This document shows, one piece after another, positions 10,310 through 20,578 of a stretch of 64,000 bases of DNA. The DNA is from Chrysopilus asiliformis. Lineage: Eukaryota; Arthropoda; Insecta; Diptera; Rhagionidae. The translations under genes were made by a program, and so were the position numbers. Location: positions 16,091,403-16,155,402 of the forward strand of contig OZ035960.1 in NCBI GenBank assembly GCA_964034945.1. Reading direction: 5' to 3'. Numbering within the stretch: position 1 is the first letter of the stretch; each line of letters begins with the position of its first letter. The notes beneath the pieces were generated by a model. That model had not been told where the DNA came from. It did not search any database and saw only the letters and a program-made list of their open reading frames with translations.

Positions 10310-10928
10310 CTATGTTCACACCGATGCAAAATCACGTAATTTTCCGAAATGATTTAGATCTTAAACCAAAGTGTTCACACAGAGGTTAAGGTAATTTTGT
10401 TTGACATTTCAACGACGTTGGTTCAAAAATGGATCGAGGAAATTCGTGTAGGATTACTATGAATTTTAGTAATATGATGAATAATACAATTCAAAACATC
10501 GAGGAAATATGTGCAAACAGAATTGGACACTTTAGAAGAAAATGGAAATTATCTGTAATGAAAATAAACAATTATTTTCCATTTCATATCTAATCGCATC
10601 AAAAACAGGTCCATTTTTTTTGCCCCGCGTAGGTTGTTTACTAATATATCCTCTTCGCGTGCGGAACACGGCTTCTTTTTCTTATATTTCCGTTTTTCCA
10701 ATGCAGCACAAATGTCAAAACTGATGTGCTGAAGAGAGCTGAATAAGTGATGCAGGGATGTATCCATTGTTTTTGCTTGATTTCGTTCCTAATTTTGTGG
10801 AAATTACATACTTTTAGTGATTTTGAAAACAGGGTTTTGTACTGGAAATCTCGTGATTTCGAGCGTGATTTCGTTCAAAATTACGAAAATCTTCAAAATT
10901 ACGTAATTTTGCGTCGGTGTGAACATAG
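10310..10928. mobile_element. 619-bp TA-flanked MITE, copy 1
   Basis: Terminal inverted repeats start CTATGTTCACACCGATGC and continue about 40 bp (AAAATCACGTAATTTT). The target duplication is TA (10308-10309 and 10929-10930). Copy 2 at 13921-14539 has exactly the same length with few differences. A TA target suggests a Tc1/mariner-mobilised MITE. Short frames inside are not supported as genes. Confidence 0.88.
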
Positions 10929-10930
10929 TA

Positions 10931-13796
10931 AAATACTGCATTCTGTTTAAACTGCTTCATAATCCCCTCTGTTGAGAGGTAGCCACAGATATCGGAATTA
11001 GAATAGATATCGTGTTTTGCTATCTCAAATAGGCCACTGAAATGTAAAAATATTATTATGGGGAAAGGAGATAAATATATCATGCTTCGTTTTGGAATAT
11101 AGAATGTTTGTAATTCACTTAAAAGCTAAAATTCATTTTTAATTTGAAACTTGATAAAAGCAAAGTTGGCAATTCTGGATTCATTTCACTATGGTATGCA
11201 AATAAATTTTAAGCTTATGAAAATAGAGAAAGCATTAGTGTTTTTGGGCCATTTCTTTATACGGGCTTTTCAAGTAAGGCGCATTCTATGGGATATATTT
11301 CTGTGGAGGTAGCAAACCTGACAAATGCTGCACTCTTATCCGTGTAAATTGATGTAAAAATTCAAATACACCAGTGGAGAAGAAGTTCGTTACGAGCGCC
11401 AAGTACAGGCTTTGCCCACAACGCCACTTTTGCCCTGGCACGACCCTTTCTTATAAGGGTCCCTAATGATAACAAATAATTTTTTTTCATTCCAGTTTGA
11501 AGTATTTAAAATTGCCTGAAATTAGCAATCACTTTTTACATGATTGTATTAAAAATCCATGGAAACTTCTACATTAATTTTATAGTCTGATGAAATATTG
11601 ATAAGAATATACCACGAAACTTAGCTTCATAAAGCTTTTGGTATAGTTAATGGGGATATAATGATGGTTATATTTATAACAGTATTATACTTTGAATATC
11701 AAATTCATCAAGCAGTTTATAATTAAAATTTTTAAAGTAAATAAATGAACAAATCAAAATTCACAAACAAATGCAAATAGATACAACGTGGATGGAAAAT
11801 TCGTTTCAAAAGGTCGAAAATTTTGACGAATCAAAGAAGAAATCCAATTATTTAGCGTCTGATGATGATGAACAAATTTGAAGATCTCCAAAAATTGGCT
11901 GTCTGCCGCCCAACGAGCTTCCTGAATTTTCTTTGCTATTTTATGTGCGTATTCGGGACTTCCTTTGCCAGTAGTAGATATTATACAAATAAATGGCATC
12001 TATTTAGTAGAGGCCCAAAATCGAATAGAAGCATCAGGCATATAGATGGCCTATAGTATAACAAATCTAAGTATATATGCATATGTATGTATAGTCGTAT
12101 TGGATCCCTGGCAGTACGATTACTTATCTTTGACAGGTTGAGTAGAAAAAATTATAATTTATTGTCCTTTCGTCTTCTACGACTATGACTACCAACAGAA
12201 TACCCTATTGGAACGAATTAGTAACCGCGTTTAGGTTCGGCATCCCTATTCGATCCCAGAGCTTGTTTCAACGAACTTTGATTTATGTCAATGTTATACG
12301 TTGAATATGAAGGATTTTGGCAGAGACGAATAGCTACCCAAAACATACGATACAACCAACAACTAGGGAAAAAAATACACCCAACAATTCTGGGCTAAAA
12401 AATTCATGTGGATGAGAGGAAATATCTTGCTTGTTAGTAAAAATTGTTGACCTTTTCGTTTTTTTTTTTATTATTATAAATTAAGATAGATGTTCATTAT
12501 TACTGATACTATATGGGATCGTTTTTTATATTTGTTTCAAATTTATGTAAATCAAAGGGGCAGCATTCGGTTCGTATAGGGAAATCATAAAAAGGCAACT
12601 AACTATAAATGATCGGGTTTGGAAAGCAAAAACCTCTTTTTTTCAAAAATTACTTAATCAATCATTGTTGAGTTGTATGGAGTATCTTAAAGATACATCC
12701 AGTCATATGATATGTTGATACCTATCTCTGTAGAGCCTATATAGGGTAGATTATTTGATACAAGTAAAATCTCTGTATATGGATTTAATTTATGTCATTA
12801 ACGCAAATGTACATTCATCTAAAGTCTTATATACATTTAGTATCCTTGCTGATTCTAACAAAGTGGAGTATTTCAACATATTTAACAATCATACATACAT
12901 AACGAAATTCCAGTTAAGCCACCCATAAGCCATGAGGGAAAGTTCGGTCAAGTTGTCTGGTTTCAAGAAGCAAACACAACCACCGGAATACTTTTGGCTT
13001 AGACGGGGAGCCAACTACTATGTATATACTGACGGAAAAACTTTATGCTTAGATAAAGTGAAACGATTCTTGTATGTTGTACTCTTCTAAGAAATTTTAC
13101 TTGGTGTATTCATCTTATGAGTATATTCAACTTTAATATGCTCCTTGTATGCCCTACAAAACGAGAAATTCCATAATATAATTTTATTTAACAACTGTAT
13201 GGCAAACAGCCGTATGATATTTGAATTTTTATCTGTTCTAAAGATACTCAAACAAAATGAGAATATTCTCTATTCAACATAGCTATTTAGTATGTTTTGT
13301 ATTAAAGGACTTGAATTATATTTAGTATGCCTATTTGAACATTAAACACATGTTTTCAATTATGCTCCATTTTATTAAGTATTAGTCGTAATTTGATACT
13401 ATAGTGTTGCATTTCGAACATTTTGGCAACACAAATAACATACAAAATAAACGAAATACGACATTATTACATTTTCAAAAATTTTAATGTGATATTCTTA
13501 TGCGGACATACATAACATTAGGAAATTATTTCAGATTTAGTGTTTAAACACTTTATGTTTTTGAACAAGTCCCGAATCAAGTTAAGAGTTTTTCTTGTTG
13601 TCCTAAAGCTATTATTTAAATTGAATTTTCTAACAGCTTTGAGCTTCATATCCAGTTTAGATGCTGAAAAGTTGGAAAATTATTCAATTTGAAGTATTGA
13701 AATACTGTGATTTTGTTCTTTTAGGCGGACGTCAGAACTTGATTTTTTTTTATATAAAACCGCCAAATTAAATTCAAATTCTGAGCACATTTGGTA
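10931..13796. other. intron sequence without recognised features
   Basis: AT-rich intron between exons d and e. No gene, paired terminal repeats or long tandem repeat was recognised. A less AT-rich patch at about 11375-11470 (GCGCCAAGTACAGGC, CCCACAACGCCACTTT) stands out but has no assigned function. Confidence 0.4.
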
Positions 13797-13904
13797 AATA
13801 AACTAATCCGCGATAGATAAAATTTGCAGAATAAATTCTGAATTAAATTCAAGGAGAAATTTAAAAAAAAAAAATCGCAAGTGAAAATGGGGCCTTACCG
13901 TATG
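13797..13904. repeat. MITE family E, 3' end fragment
   Basis: CCGCGATAGATAAAATTTGC ... GCAAGTGAAAATGGGGCCTTA matches the 3' end of the copy at 40286-40543. Confidence 0.55.
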
Positions 13905-13920
13905 AATTTTGATGCTTATA

Positions 13921-14539
13921 CTATGTTCACACCGACGCAAAATCACGTAATTTTCCGAAATGATTTAGATCTTAAACCAAAGTGTTCACACAGAGGTTAA
14001 GGTAATTTTGTTTGACATTTCAACGACGTTGGTTCAAAAATGGATCGAGGAAGTTCGTGTAGGATTACTATGAATTTTAGTAATATGATGAATAATACAA
14101 TTCAAAACATCGAGGAAATATGTGCAAACAGAATTGGACACTTTAGAAGAAAATGGAAATTATCTGTAATGAAAATAAACAATTATTTTCCATTTCATAT
14201 CTAATCGCATCAAAAACAGGTCCATTTTTTTTGCCCCGCGTAGGTTGTTTACTAATATATCCTCTTCGCGTGCGGAAAACGAGTTCTTTTTCTTATATTT
14301 GCGTTTTTCCAATGCAGCACAAATGTCAAAACTGATGTGCTGAAGAGAGCTGAATAAGTGATGCAGGGTTGTATCCATTGTTTTTGCTTGATTTCGTTCC
14401 TAATTTTGTGGAAATTACATACTTTTAGTGATTTCGAAAACAGGCTAATGTACTGGAAATCTCGTGATTTCGAGCGTGATTTCGTTCAAAATTACGAAAA
14501 TCTTCAAAATTACGTAATTTTGCGTCGGTGTGAACATAG
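13921..14539. mobile_element. 619-bp TA-flanked MITE, copy 2
   Basis: Same orientation, length and ends as the copy at 10310-10928, with TA at 13919-13920 and 14540-14541. Each copy has its own flanks and duplication, so these are two insertions and not one segmental duplication. Confidence 0.88.
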
Positions 14540-14579
14540 TATTAAATCGTATTCTTAACACATTTCACCTTCATTAATT

Positions 14580-14876
14580 TTTCAATGCGTCTCACCGTTT
14601 TCGAGAAAATTGTAAAAAAAAACTGTTTCGTTCGTATAGGGTAGGGGAAAGGAATGGGCTGAAGGAATGGTTCAAGAACTTAGCCTTGCCATTTACGAGA
14701 AACGCCACCATACAAAATTTCAAGTCTCGAGATCAATCCTTTCGAAAGTTTTTGTGTTCATGGACAGACAGACAGACGAACGGACATACGAAAATCAAAA
14801 TCTTTTGTGATCCCAGACACCCTGGTGTAGTTCATTTTTGTGTCCTACGATTGGTTCAATGCGTTACAAACGATAT
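14580..14876 (-). repeat. diverged family A copy, truncated
   Basis: On the minus strand it shares CGTTTTCGAGAAAATTG, GAACTTAGCCTTGCCATTTAC, TTCAAGTCTCGAGATCAATCC and the GACA/GACG block of family A. It stops before the TATACCC end. Confidence 0.6.
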
Positions 14877-16049
14877 CTTTAATCTGATACACTCCTGTAC
14901 ACTCAGTGAAAAAATTGGTGATATGGATAAAAATAATTGTTAAATTAACAAAATTTTTGTTAAAATCACAAAAAAATTGTCTATTGGAACAAATATTTTT
15001 GGAAGGAAATCTTTGCTCAACAAAAAAATTGGGTTTTTCACAAAAATAAACTGGCAAATAATTTTTTGTTAAATGAATAAAACAATTGTGAAATTAACAA
15101 TGCATAATTTGTCAATATAACAAAAAAAATGTTGTATTTACAAATTTTTGTTTCTCACACCATTCTTTTATCTAACAAAACAAATTTTGTCAAGAGGAAC
15201 AAGGTTTGGTTAACATTTTGATGAGTGGTATGATAGAGTATAAAAATGTTTCTCTTTGATATCATTTTCCACTTATATCTAAGATCGTCTTTTACTCAAC
15301 AGAATTTATTGAAAGTATCAAAAGTGTGCAGAGAATTATGTATTTTTCATGGAATCTAGTGAATCCTACTTAATTAAAATATAAGATGTGGAGCTTCTCA
15401 TACCTAAATTTCGAAATCCTTAGAAATTAAACGAAATAAATTGGCTTACGAAAATAATTTCGGGGAAATTCCATTTTCTCCTGGGCAGGTGATATAAATT
15501 GGAAACGGATTTCACATAGATATAAAATATTTAAAAACTGATAGAATTTTGAAAAAAAAATACATTACAACGAATCAGCTTTGTGTAGATCTTGTAGATA
15601 ATATATCGTTTTTATTTGGCGAAATTCCAGTGAACCCTTAAAATCTAGCAACATTTTTTCCATAGAAAGATAAACGACCCGAGTAAGCCACATGAATCTC
15701 CAATTTATGAGCCTTAAAAGATTTAGCATGTTATAAAAAACGAGAATAATAATATGGGAAAAAAACGTTTTGGCAACATTAGGTTAATCCAAAGCACATT
15801 TCCTGTAATTTTCATTATGGAATCGGCCTAATGCCATTTGGCGATGTTTCTTTTCTCTCCATCTAGTAACATATTTACAGTTAATAGATGCTACTTGTAT
15901 ATATAATGAAATATACAAGAATAGATATTGCATTTTATATTTTGTATATTGTATCTAATCTAACATATTCTCGCACTTTCCCAGTTCCCTGCTATACTCA
16001 TCGTTTTGCTTCTATGATTCTTATGATGGCTCTTTTTTTATAATTCTAG
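14877..16049. other. intron remainder with a possible CACTCAGTGAAAA element
   Basis: At 14898 CACTCAGTGAAAAAATTG opens a stretch built from TTGTTAAATTAACAAAA-like words up to about 15230. It recalls the CACTCAGAAAAAT ends at 47118, but a matching right end is not clear. The remainder to 16049 is AT-rich intron ending in the acceptor TAATTCTAG. Confidence 0.3.
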
Positions 16050-16182
16050 TTTTGGGCAGCTTATGTACCGTGTGAAGCACAACATCGTGATGCGGTCCAG
16101 TTAACATTGGAGCAAATCGATGTAATTAAACGGCTGACTGAACGCTATTCTCCACAACTGACGACGTGTACATCAGCATCTG
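16050..16182 (+). CDS. membrane dipeptidase, exon e
   Basis: Acceptor TAATTCTAG|TTTTGGG, donor GCATCTG|GTAAGT; enters in phase 0 and leaves in phase 1. It encodes residues 417-460, beginning FWAAYVPCEAQHRDAVQLTL and then EQIDVIKRL. This is the conserved FW..Y.PC.....DAV..TLEQ.DV segment of M19 dipeptidases. The Cys in the PC motif pairs with the Cys of the TPWAD loop in the mammalian enzyme, and that partner is also present here (Cys507). Confidence 0.93.
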
Positions 16183-17153
16183 GTAAGTTAAGGAAGGATA
16201 CGAAGGACATCATACTTTCGCTATACTAAATCGTCTCCCGCCAACCAAAAAGAAGAAAAAAAGAAGAAAAAAAATTAAGAAAAGTAAACTTTCATCTCAG
16301 ACCTATGCAATCTCCATCCACAGAAAAAATAGGCAAAAAATGTATATCTTTATTCCCTCGGTATGTACAGTTAGGTAAACATTTTAGGGTATTCATACAG
16401 ACACATATACAGCATGATCATATAGAAAGGAGTGATGAAATGAAAAAAAAAATTCAACCAAGAAAAACTTATCTAGAAGTTAAAGAGAAGAAGATTAAAA
16501 CAAAACTTTTCCACAATAATTCTACTTAAAGAAACCAGTCAACCAGTGTACTCTAATTTTATTCTATGGTATAGCATCAAGTACCAAGGAGATTTTTCCC
16601 AACATAAGCACCAGAAGGAGCTGAAGGCTGAGAATGCCTTTAGAGGCTGCATATATGGCTAGAGTTGACATTTTAGTGATGAAGGACTCATATTATATGA
16701 GTTTATATATGTTGGCTAACTCTTACTATACATAGTGATACTACCTTATATATTAAAGTACCAAACATCAACCTATGCGCGTCCTTTATCCTTTTCTTAA
16801 TTTTTTTTTCTTATAGTATAAGCTCACATTCTTTTATACAACATCCTTTAAGTTTTTCGTTTTCATCGCAAATTACTTATGTATGATAAGCACACACATG
16901 TCTTTCGTTTTGCCATCGTTTTATGTCTTTTCTTCTATAATACTTTCAGCAATTTCAGATATCATCCACCTACTAAAGGATATTTTCATAAAAAAAAATT
17001 TTTATTTGGTTTGCAATTTCCCCTTTCCGCCATACTGTATATTCGTACAATACGATCATAATTTCGCATTATATTTGTATACCATATATATTTAATACAA
17101 TATTATATTACTGGTGAAGAGAAACTTAATTTTGTTCGAAACATCCATTCCAG

Positions 17154-17374
17154 ATATCATCGAAGCTCATAAAAATCATCAGCTATGCTCATTAACGGGT
17201 GTCGAGGGTGGGCATTCCTTGGGTGGATCTTTGGCTGTACTACGAACTTTGTACGCCATCGGTGTTCGTTATATGACATTAACATCAACGTGCCACACAC
17301 CTTGGGCTGATTCCAGTCATGCTGATGCACCGAAATATGATGTTAAGCATGGAGGATTAACTGTTTTTGGCAAG
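17154..17374 (+). CDS. membrane dipeptidase, exon f: bridging Glu ligand and TPWAD loop
   Basis: Acceptor CCATTCCAG|ATATCATC, donor GGCAAG|GTATGT; enters in phase 1 and leaves in phase 0. It encodes residues 462-534. GVEGGHSLGGSLAVLR contains Glu478, equivalent to the bridging Glu125 of human DPEP1. The following YMTLTSTCHTPWAD aligns with YLTLTHSCNTPWAD of the human enzyme. By counting from the Glu (27 residues), Ser505 sits where catalytic/substrate-binding His152 is expected; a His appears three residues later (His508). KHGGLTVFGK closes the exon and continues directly into exon g, so no exon is missing across the giant intron. Confidence 0.93.
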
Positions 17375-18288
17375 GTATGTTTAATTTTTAATTCATATTT
17401 GATATGGAACACTAGTAAAAATTTAAAAAGCTTACGATAGCAAAAACTAGATTACTTATTCAACTTGCTAAGAGTTAAATTTTTTCGTTTAAGTACCTCC
17501 TTCGTATGTGTAAACAATTTTTTCCAATCAAAGATTTTGATCGTTTTTGAAAAAAAAATCTGTGTAAAAGTCTCTGCCAAATTAATCCTGTTGCTTTTTT
17601 TTTGAGCATTCTATTTCTTCACAATTTTTCTGAACTATACCATTCGCCCCTATTCTGAGACACGGCGTTAAGAGGCCAAACGTAACGCACTCAATTTAAT
17701 TCACAACGCAACTGATATTCTTAAAGACGTCGGTAGCATATTTTTTGAGGCATGAAAAGTTAGCAAGGTCAAGGACCAGCTGATTTCTTTTAAGTGATTT
17801 ATTTGCTAGTAATTTTGTGAATTTTGGAGTGAAAATACCTTTTTCTATTCTGTTGTGTCATTGATGGATAGGCCTAAGCTGTATAATTCCATTTCTGTGT
17901 TCTCGGCAAAAAGTTTTGTGTGACCTTTTACGATGTCTGTGTTTTTCTTTATCGTTGCAATCAAAAAACTCGAGATTTTCTTTGCAATCGTATTTTAATA
18001 AATCTCTTTATTAACGATAAATTTCAAAAAAATATTTACGAAACTTGCATTTTGACCATCACGGCCCACATCAAAAGTAAAAAAAAATTGCAGCGAGCTA
18101 TTCTAACAACATCAAAAACGTCAGTCGATCGAACCAAAGTTCCTAAATTCTTACAAAATATTTCCAAAATGTTTTCAGGTCCGAAAAAGCTATTGATCTA
18201 TGGCCCATCTTCAGGAGAAGTCTTTAAAGACCTGTCAAGACAGTGTAAATATCCTTTTTTCACTGTTTCTTCGCAACATTAGAATCAA

Positions 18289-18504
18289 TGCAGCGGTCAC
18301 ACGACGCTGTTTTACCAGCGCTAGTGATTGTTTGGCTGTTAGCAGCCGTTTTAGCAGCACCGTGTGAACCCCAGTGCGTTGCTACTACCAGCAGCAGCGT
18401 AATGATTTTAGTAGCGTTAGTGAAGTAGAGACCGTTTTACTTTGCCAGCGCTACTAACCAACAGCAGCCAGCTGCTGGCAAAACAGCGTCGTGTGACCGC
18501 GGCA
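18289..18504. mobile_element. short MITE, GGTCACACGACGCT termini, copy 2
   Basis: Ends TGCAGCGGTCACACGACGCT / AGCGTCGTGTGACCGCGGCA, 216 bp. It has the same core as the copy at 5701-5840 plus an extra 76 bp, so the two are length variants. The flanks (CAA, TTA) do not give a clean duplication. Confidence 0.75.
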
Positions 18505-18808
18505 TTAGGGATTTTTGAGGTCGCTGCTTACTAATACAGTACACTCGCGGTATAGTGAACACGTGATATAGTGAACTCGCGATATAGTGTTCATGATTTT
18601 TTTTTACATTGATCGCTCTAAATAGTGAACAACTCATTTTTTTGCTGCTCGAAATAGTGAACAAAATTTACAAAGTACCGCAAAGAAACCAAATAAAGAG
18701 AATATTCTAACAGAACTTTCATAAATTCGAGTCTAGGCCACAGCTTTTGTTGTTCTAGTCTATGGAAAAGTATTTTTATCCTTAGTCACATGCAGTTCTT
18801 TATTGGAA

Positions 18809-18940
18809 ATGGCTAAAAGAAAACATCTCTCCCTTAAAAATAAGTGCGATTTAATCGATGATTATAAGGCCGGTAGAAGTGTAACTACACTGGCCTTGAA
18901 ATATGGTGTTGCAAAATCCACAGTTTGTGCTATAAAGAAA
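18809..18940 (+). pseudogene. pogo transposase N-terminal helix-turn-helix remnant
   Basis: From ATG 18809: MAKRKHLSLKNKCDLIDDYK, then AGRSVTTLALKYGVAKSTVC, then AIKKN. This is the CENP-B/pogo N-terminal DNA-binding fold (psq-type helix-turn-helix: L..K..LI..Y..G.S...LA..YGV.KSTV..I). The frame then runs into the family A insertion and the downstream catalytic region is gone. Confidence 0.85.
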
Positions 18941-19208
18941 AACATAACAAAAGCTATAATTGCCAATCTGGCAATCATTGGAGACCCGTATGGTGATATT
19001 CGTATCAAAATTCGAACAGTTGTACCAAAATTCCACTTTGAAGTCAAACTTTCCAATAAGATTTTTTTAAATTTATTCCAATCGGATCTTGATGTATGGG
19101 AGTTTTATGTAGAATCATATTCTAAATAACTTTTGTTCTTGCACTTTTTTGATAAGATGCACCGTTTTTGAGATATTCACAAAACCGTTTTCGTTCGTAT
19201 GGGGGAGT

Positions 19209-19253
<45 letters not shown>

Positions 19254-19358
19254 CATTTTTGCCCATTAACGAACTTAGCCTCGCATTTTACGAAAAACGG
19301 ATCTGCGCAAAATTTCAAGTCTCTAGCTCAATCCGTGCGCCCGTAAACCGCGCCACAG

Positions 19359-19393
<35 letters not shown>

Positions 19394-19540
19394 GACAGAC
19401 ACACGGACATGCAGAAATTAATTATTTTTATCATTCTAAACACACTGGTGTAATTCATTTTTATGTGTGATGACGGGATCTTGGCGTTACAAACGGTAAG
19501 GCAAAGTTAATATACCCTTTGGTTTCACCATACGGGTATA
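18941..19540 (-). repeat. family A copy inserted in the pogo transposase frame
   Basis: Complete family A element in minus orientation, from AACATAACAAAAGCTATAATTG to CACCATACGGGTATA. Both boundaries fall inside pogo sequence, so family A moved after the pogo copy landed. It carries the 37-bp poly-C run. Confidence 0.85.
19210..19246. repeat. poly-C/poly-G tract
   Basis: Thirty-seven consecutive C on the + strand inside family A. Other copies have a short G-rich, mixed sequence here, so this is a local expansion. Its length may be uncertain in the assembly. Confidence 0.9.
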
Positions 19541-20032
19541 AAAAAAGCAAATGAAAGTCACAGATTTTTTTCCAAATAAATAATTACATGTCCAAAAAAT
19601 AAAAAATTCTTTTAACATAAATAAATTATGTATATTTGTTCTTCAAATTAAAAAAATACTGAAATATGTAGGTAGTTTTTGTCAGCTTAGTATAGTGAAC
19701 CATTTGATTTAGTGAATAGGCTTGGTTTTTTTGAGTTCACTATATCGCGAGTGTACTGTATAATATCAAAAAAATTTACGCCAATTTGACAAAAGTTGTT
19801 ATGAAAGTGATTTATGTTGTTAAGAAGTGATAATGTATACAAAATACTTTAACCCGGAAATGACAGATCTACATTCTAGGAAATAAATTAAGTATATATT
19901 TCGTGTCTTTAGGGGCGGCTCACAAAATGCGTCCCACATTTAGGGAGAGGAAGATCTGAGATACTACCTCTAAACTCGGCGGAACTGAACTCCATACTAA
20001 AAATTTGAAATGCCTATAATTAACGATAAGTA

Positions 20033-20576
20033 TCGGGTCTTTCAACAAGGACATAACAATTTTGTATTTAAATAAAACACAGAATAATTGAGATATCGGG
20101 CTGAAATTTATTCCCGGTGTAGTGGACATGTTACATTTAAGTATGAAATTCGACGTCGTTCATATGGTCACCGCGAGCACGTTTGCTGATTGATTCTTTG
20201 GCGCCAATTTTCCACCACTCTTCCACACATATCGGCCGGAACGTTGGCAATTTCACGTTCGATATTGTTCCTGAGCTCCTCTAACGTTGTTGGCCTAAAC
20301 CAACGACTTAACATAACCCCATAAAAAGAAATCCAACGGCGTTAAATCGCATGAGCGAGGTGGCCATTCGACCGGACCATCATTTCATTCATCATTTCAT
20401 TTCATCATTTTCATTATGATTTCATCGGACTCAGAATTTCGGTAGTAAGTGTTAATAATTTCCAAACGTTGCTCGTTCGTGAACTTCACCATGATAAAAA
20501 TGCAAACCTTGACTGACGTTTTAGCATTGCCAGATCATAAAAAAAGTTTTAAATTGCTTTTTTATGAAAGACCCTT
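20033..20576 (-). mobile_element. internally deleted Tc1/mariner-family element
   Basis: Flanked by TA (20031-20032, 20577-20578), with short inverted ends (GGGTCTTTCA at each end). On the minus strand it reads a transposase start, MVKFTNEQRLEIINTYYRNS, and a C-terminal piece with NIEREIANVPADMCGRVVEN. The same family's transposase is at 29724-31201. The catalytic middle is missing; the junction is filled with short TCATTTCAT repeats. Confidence 0.75.
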
Positions 20577-20578
20577 TA

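Larger units (their letters stand above)
18537..19758 (+). mobile_element. pogo/Tigger-like DNA transposon, interrupted and internally deleted
   Basis: Ends CAGTACACTCGCGGTATAGTG and CACTATATCGCGAGTGTACTG are inverted repeats with TA on both sides (18535-18536, 19759-19760). Subterminal GTTCACTATA/TATAGTGAAC words repeat several times. The start of a transposase frame remains, and a family A copy (18941-19540) splits it. The DDE domain is absent, so the element is dead. Confidence 0.88.

Noticed and set aside
10542..10724. 60-residue frame conserved at 14153-14335
   Set aside because: Conserved only because both lie in the two near-identical 619-bp MITEs. No motif, and the frame differs from known transposases.
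17920..18282. 120-residue frame in the giant intron
   Set aside because: No recognised motif, no ATG at its first codon, AT-driven composition. Possibly a decayed element but not supportable.
19149..19453. Proline-rich (or glycine-rich on the other strand) frames
   Set aside because: Poly-C tract within family A read as Pro/Gly codons.
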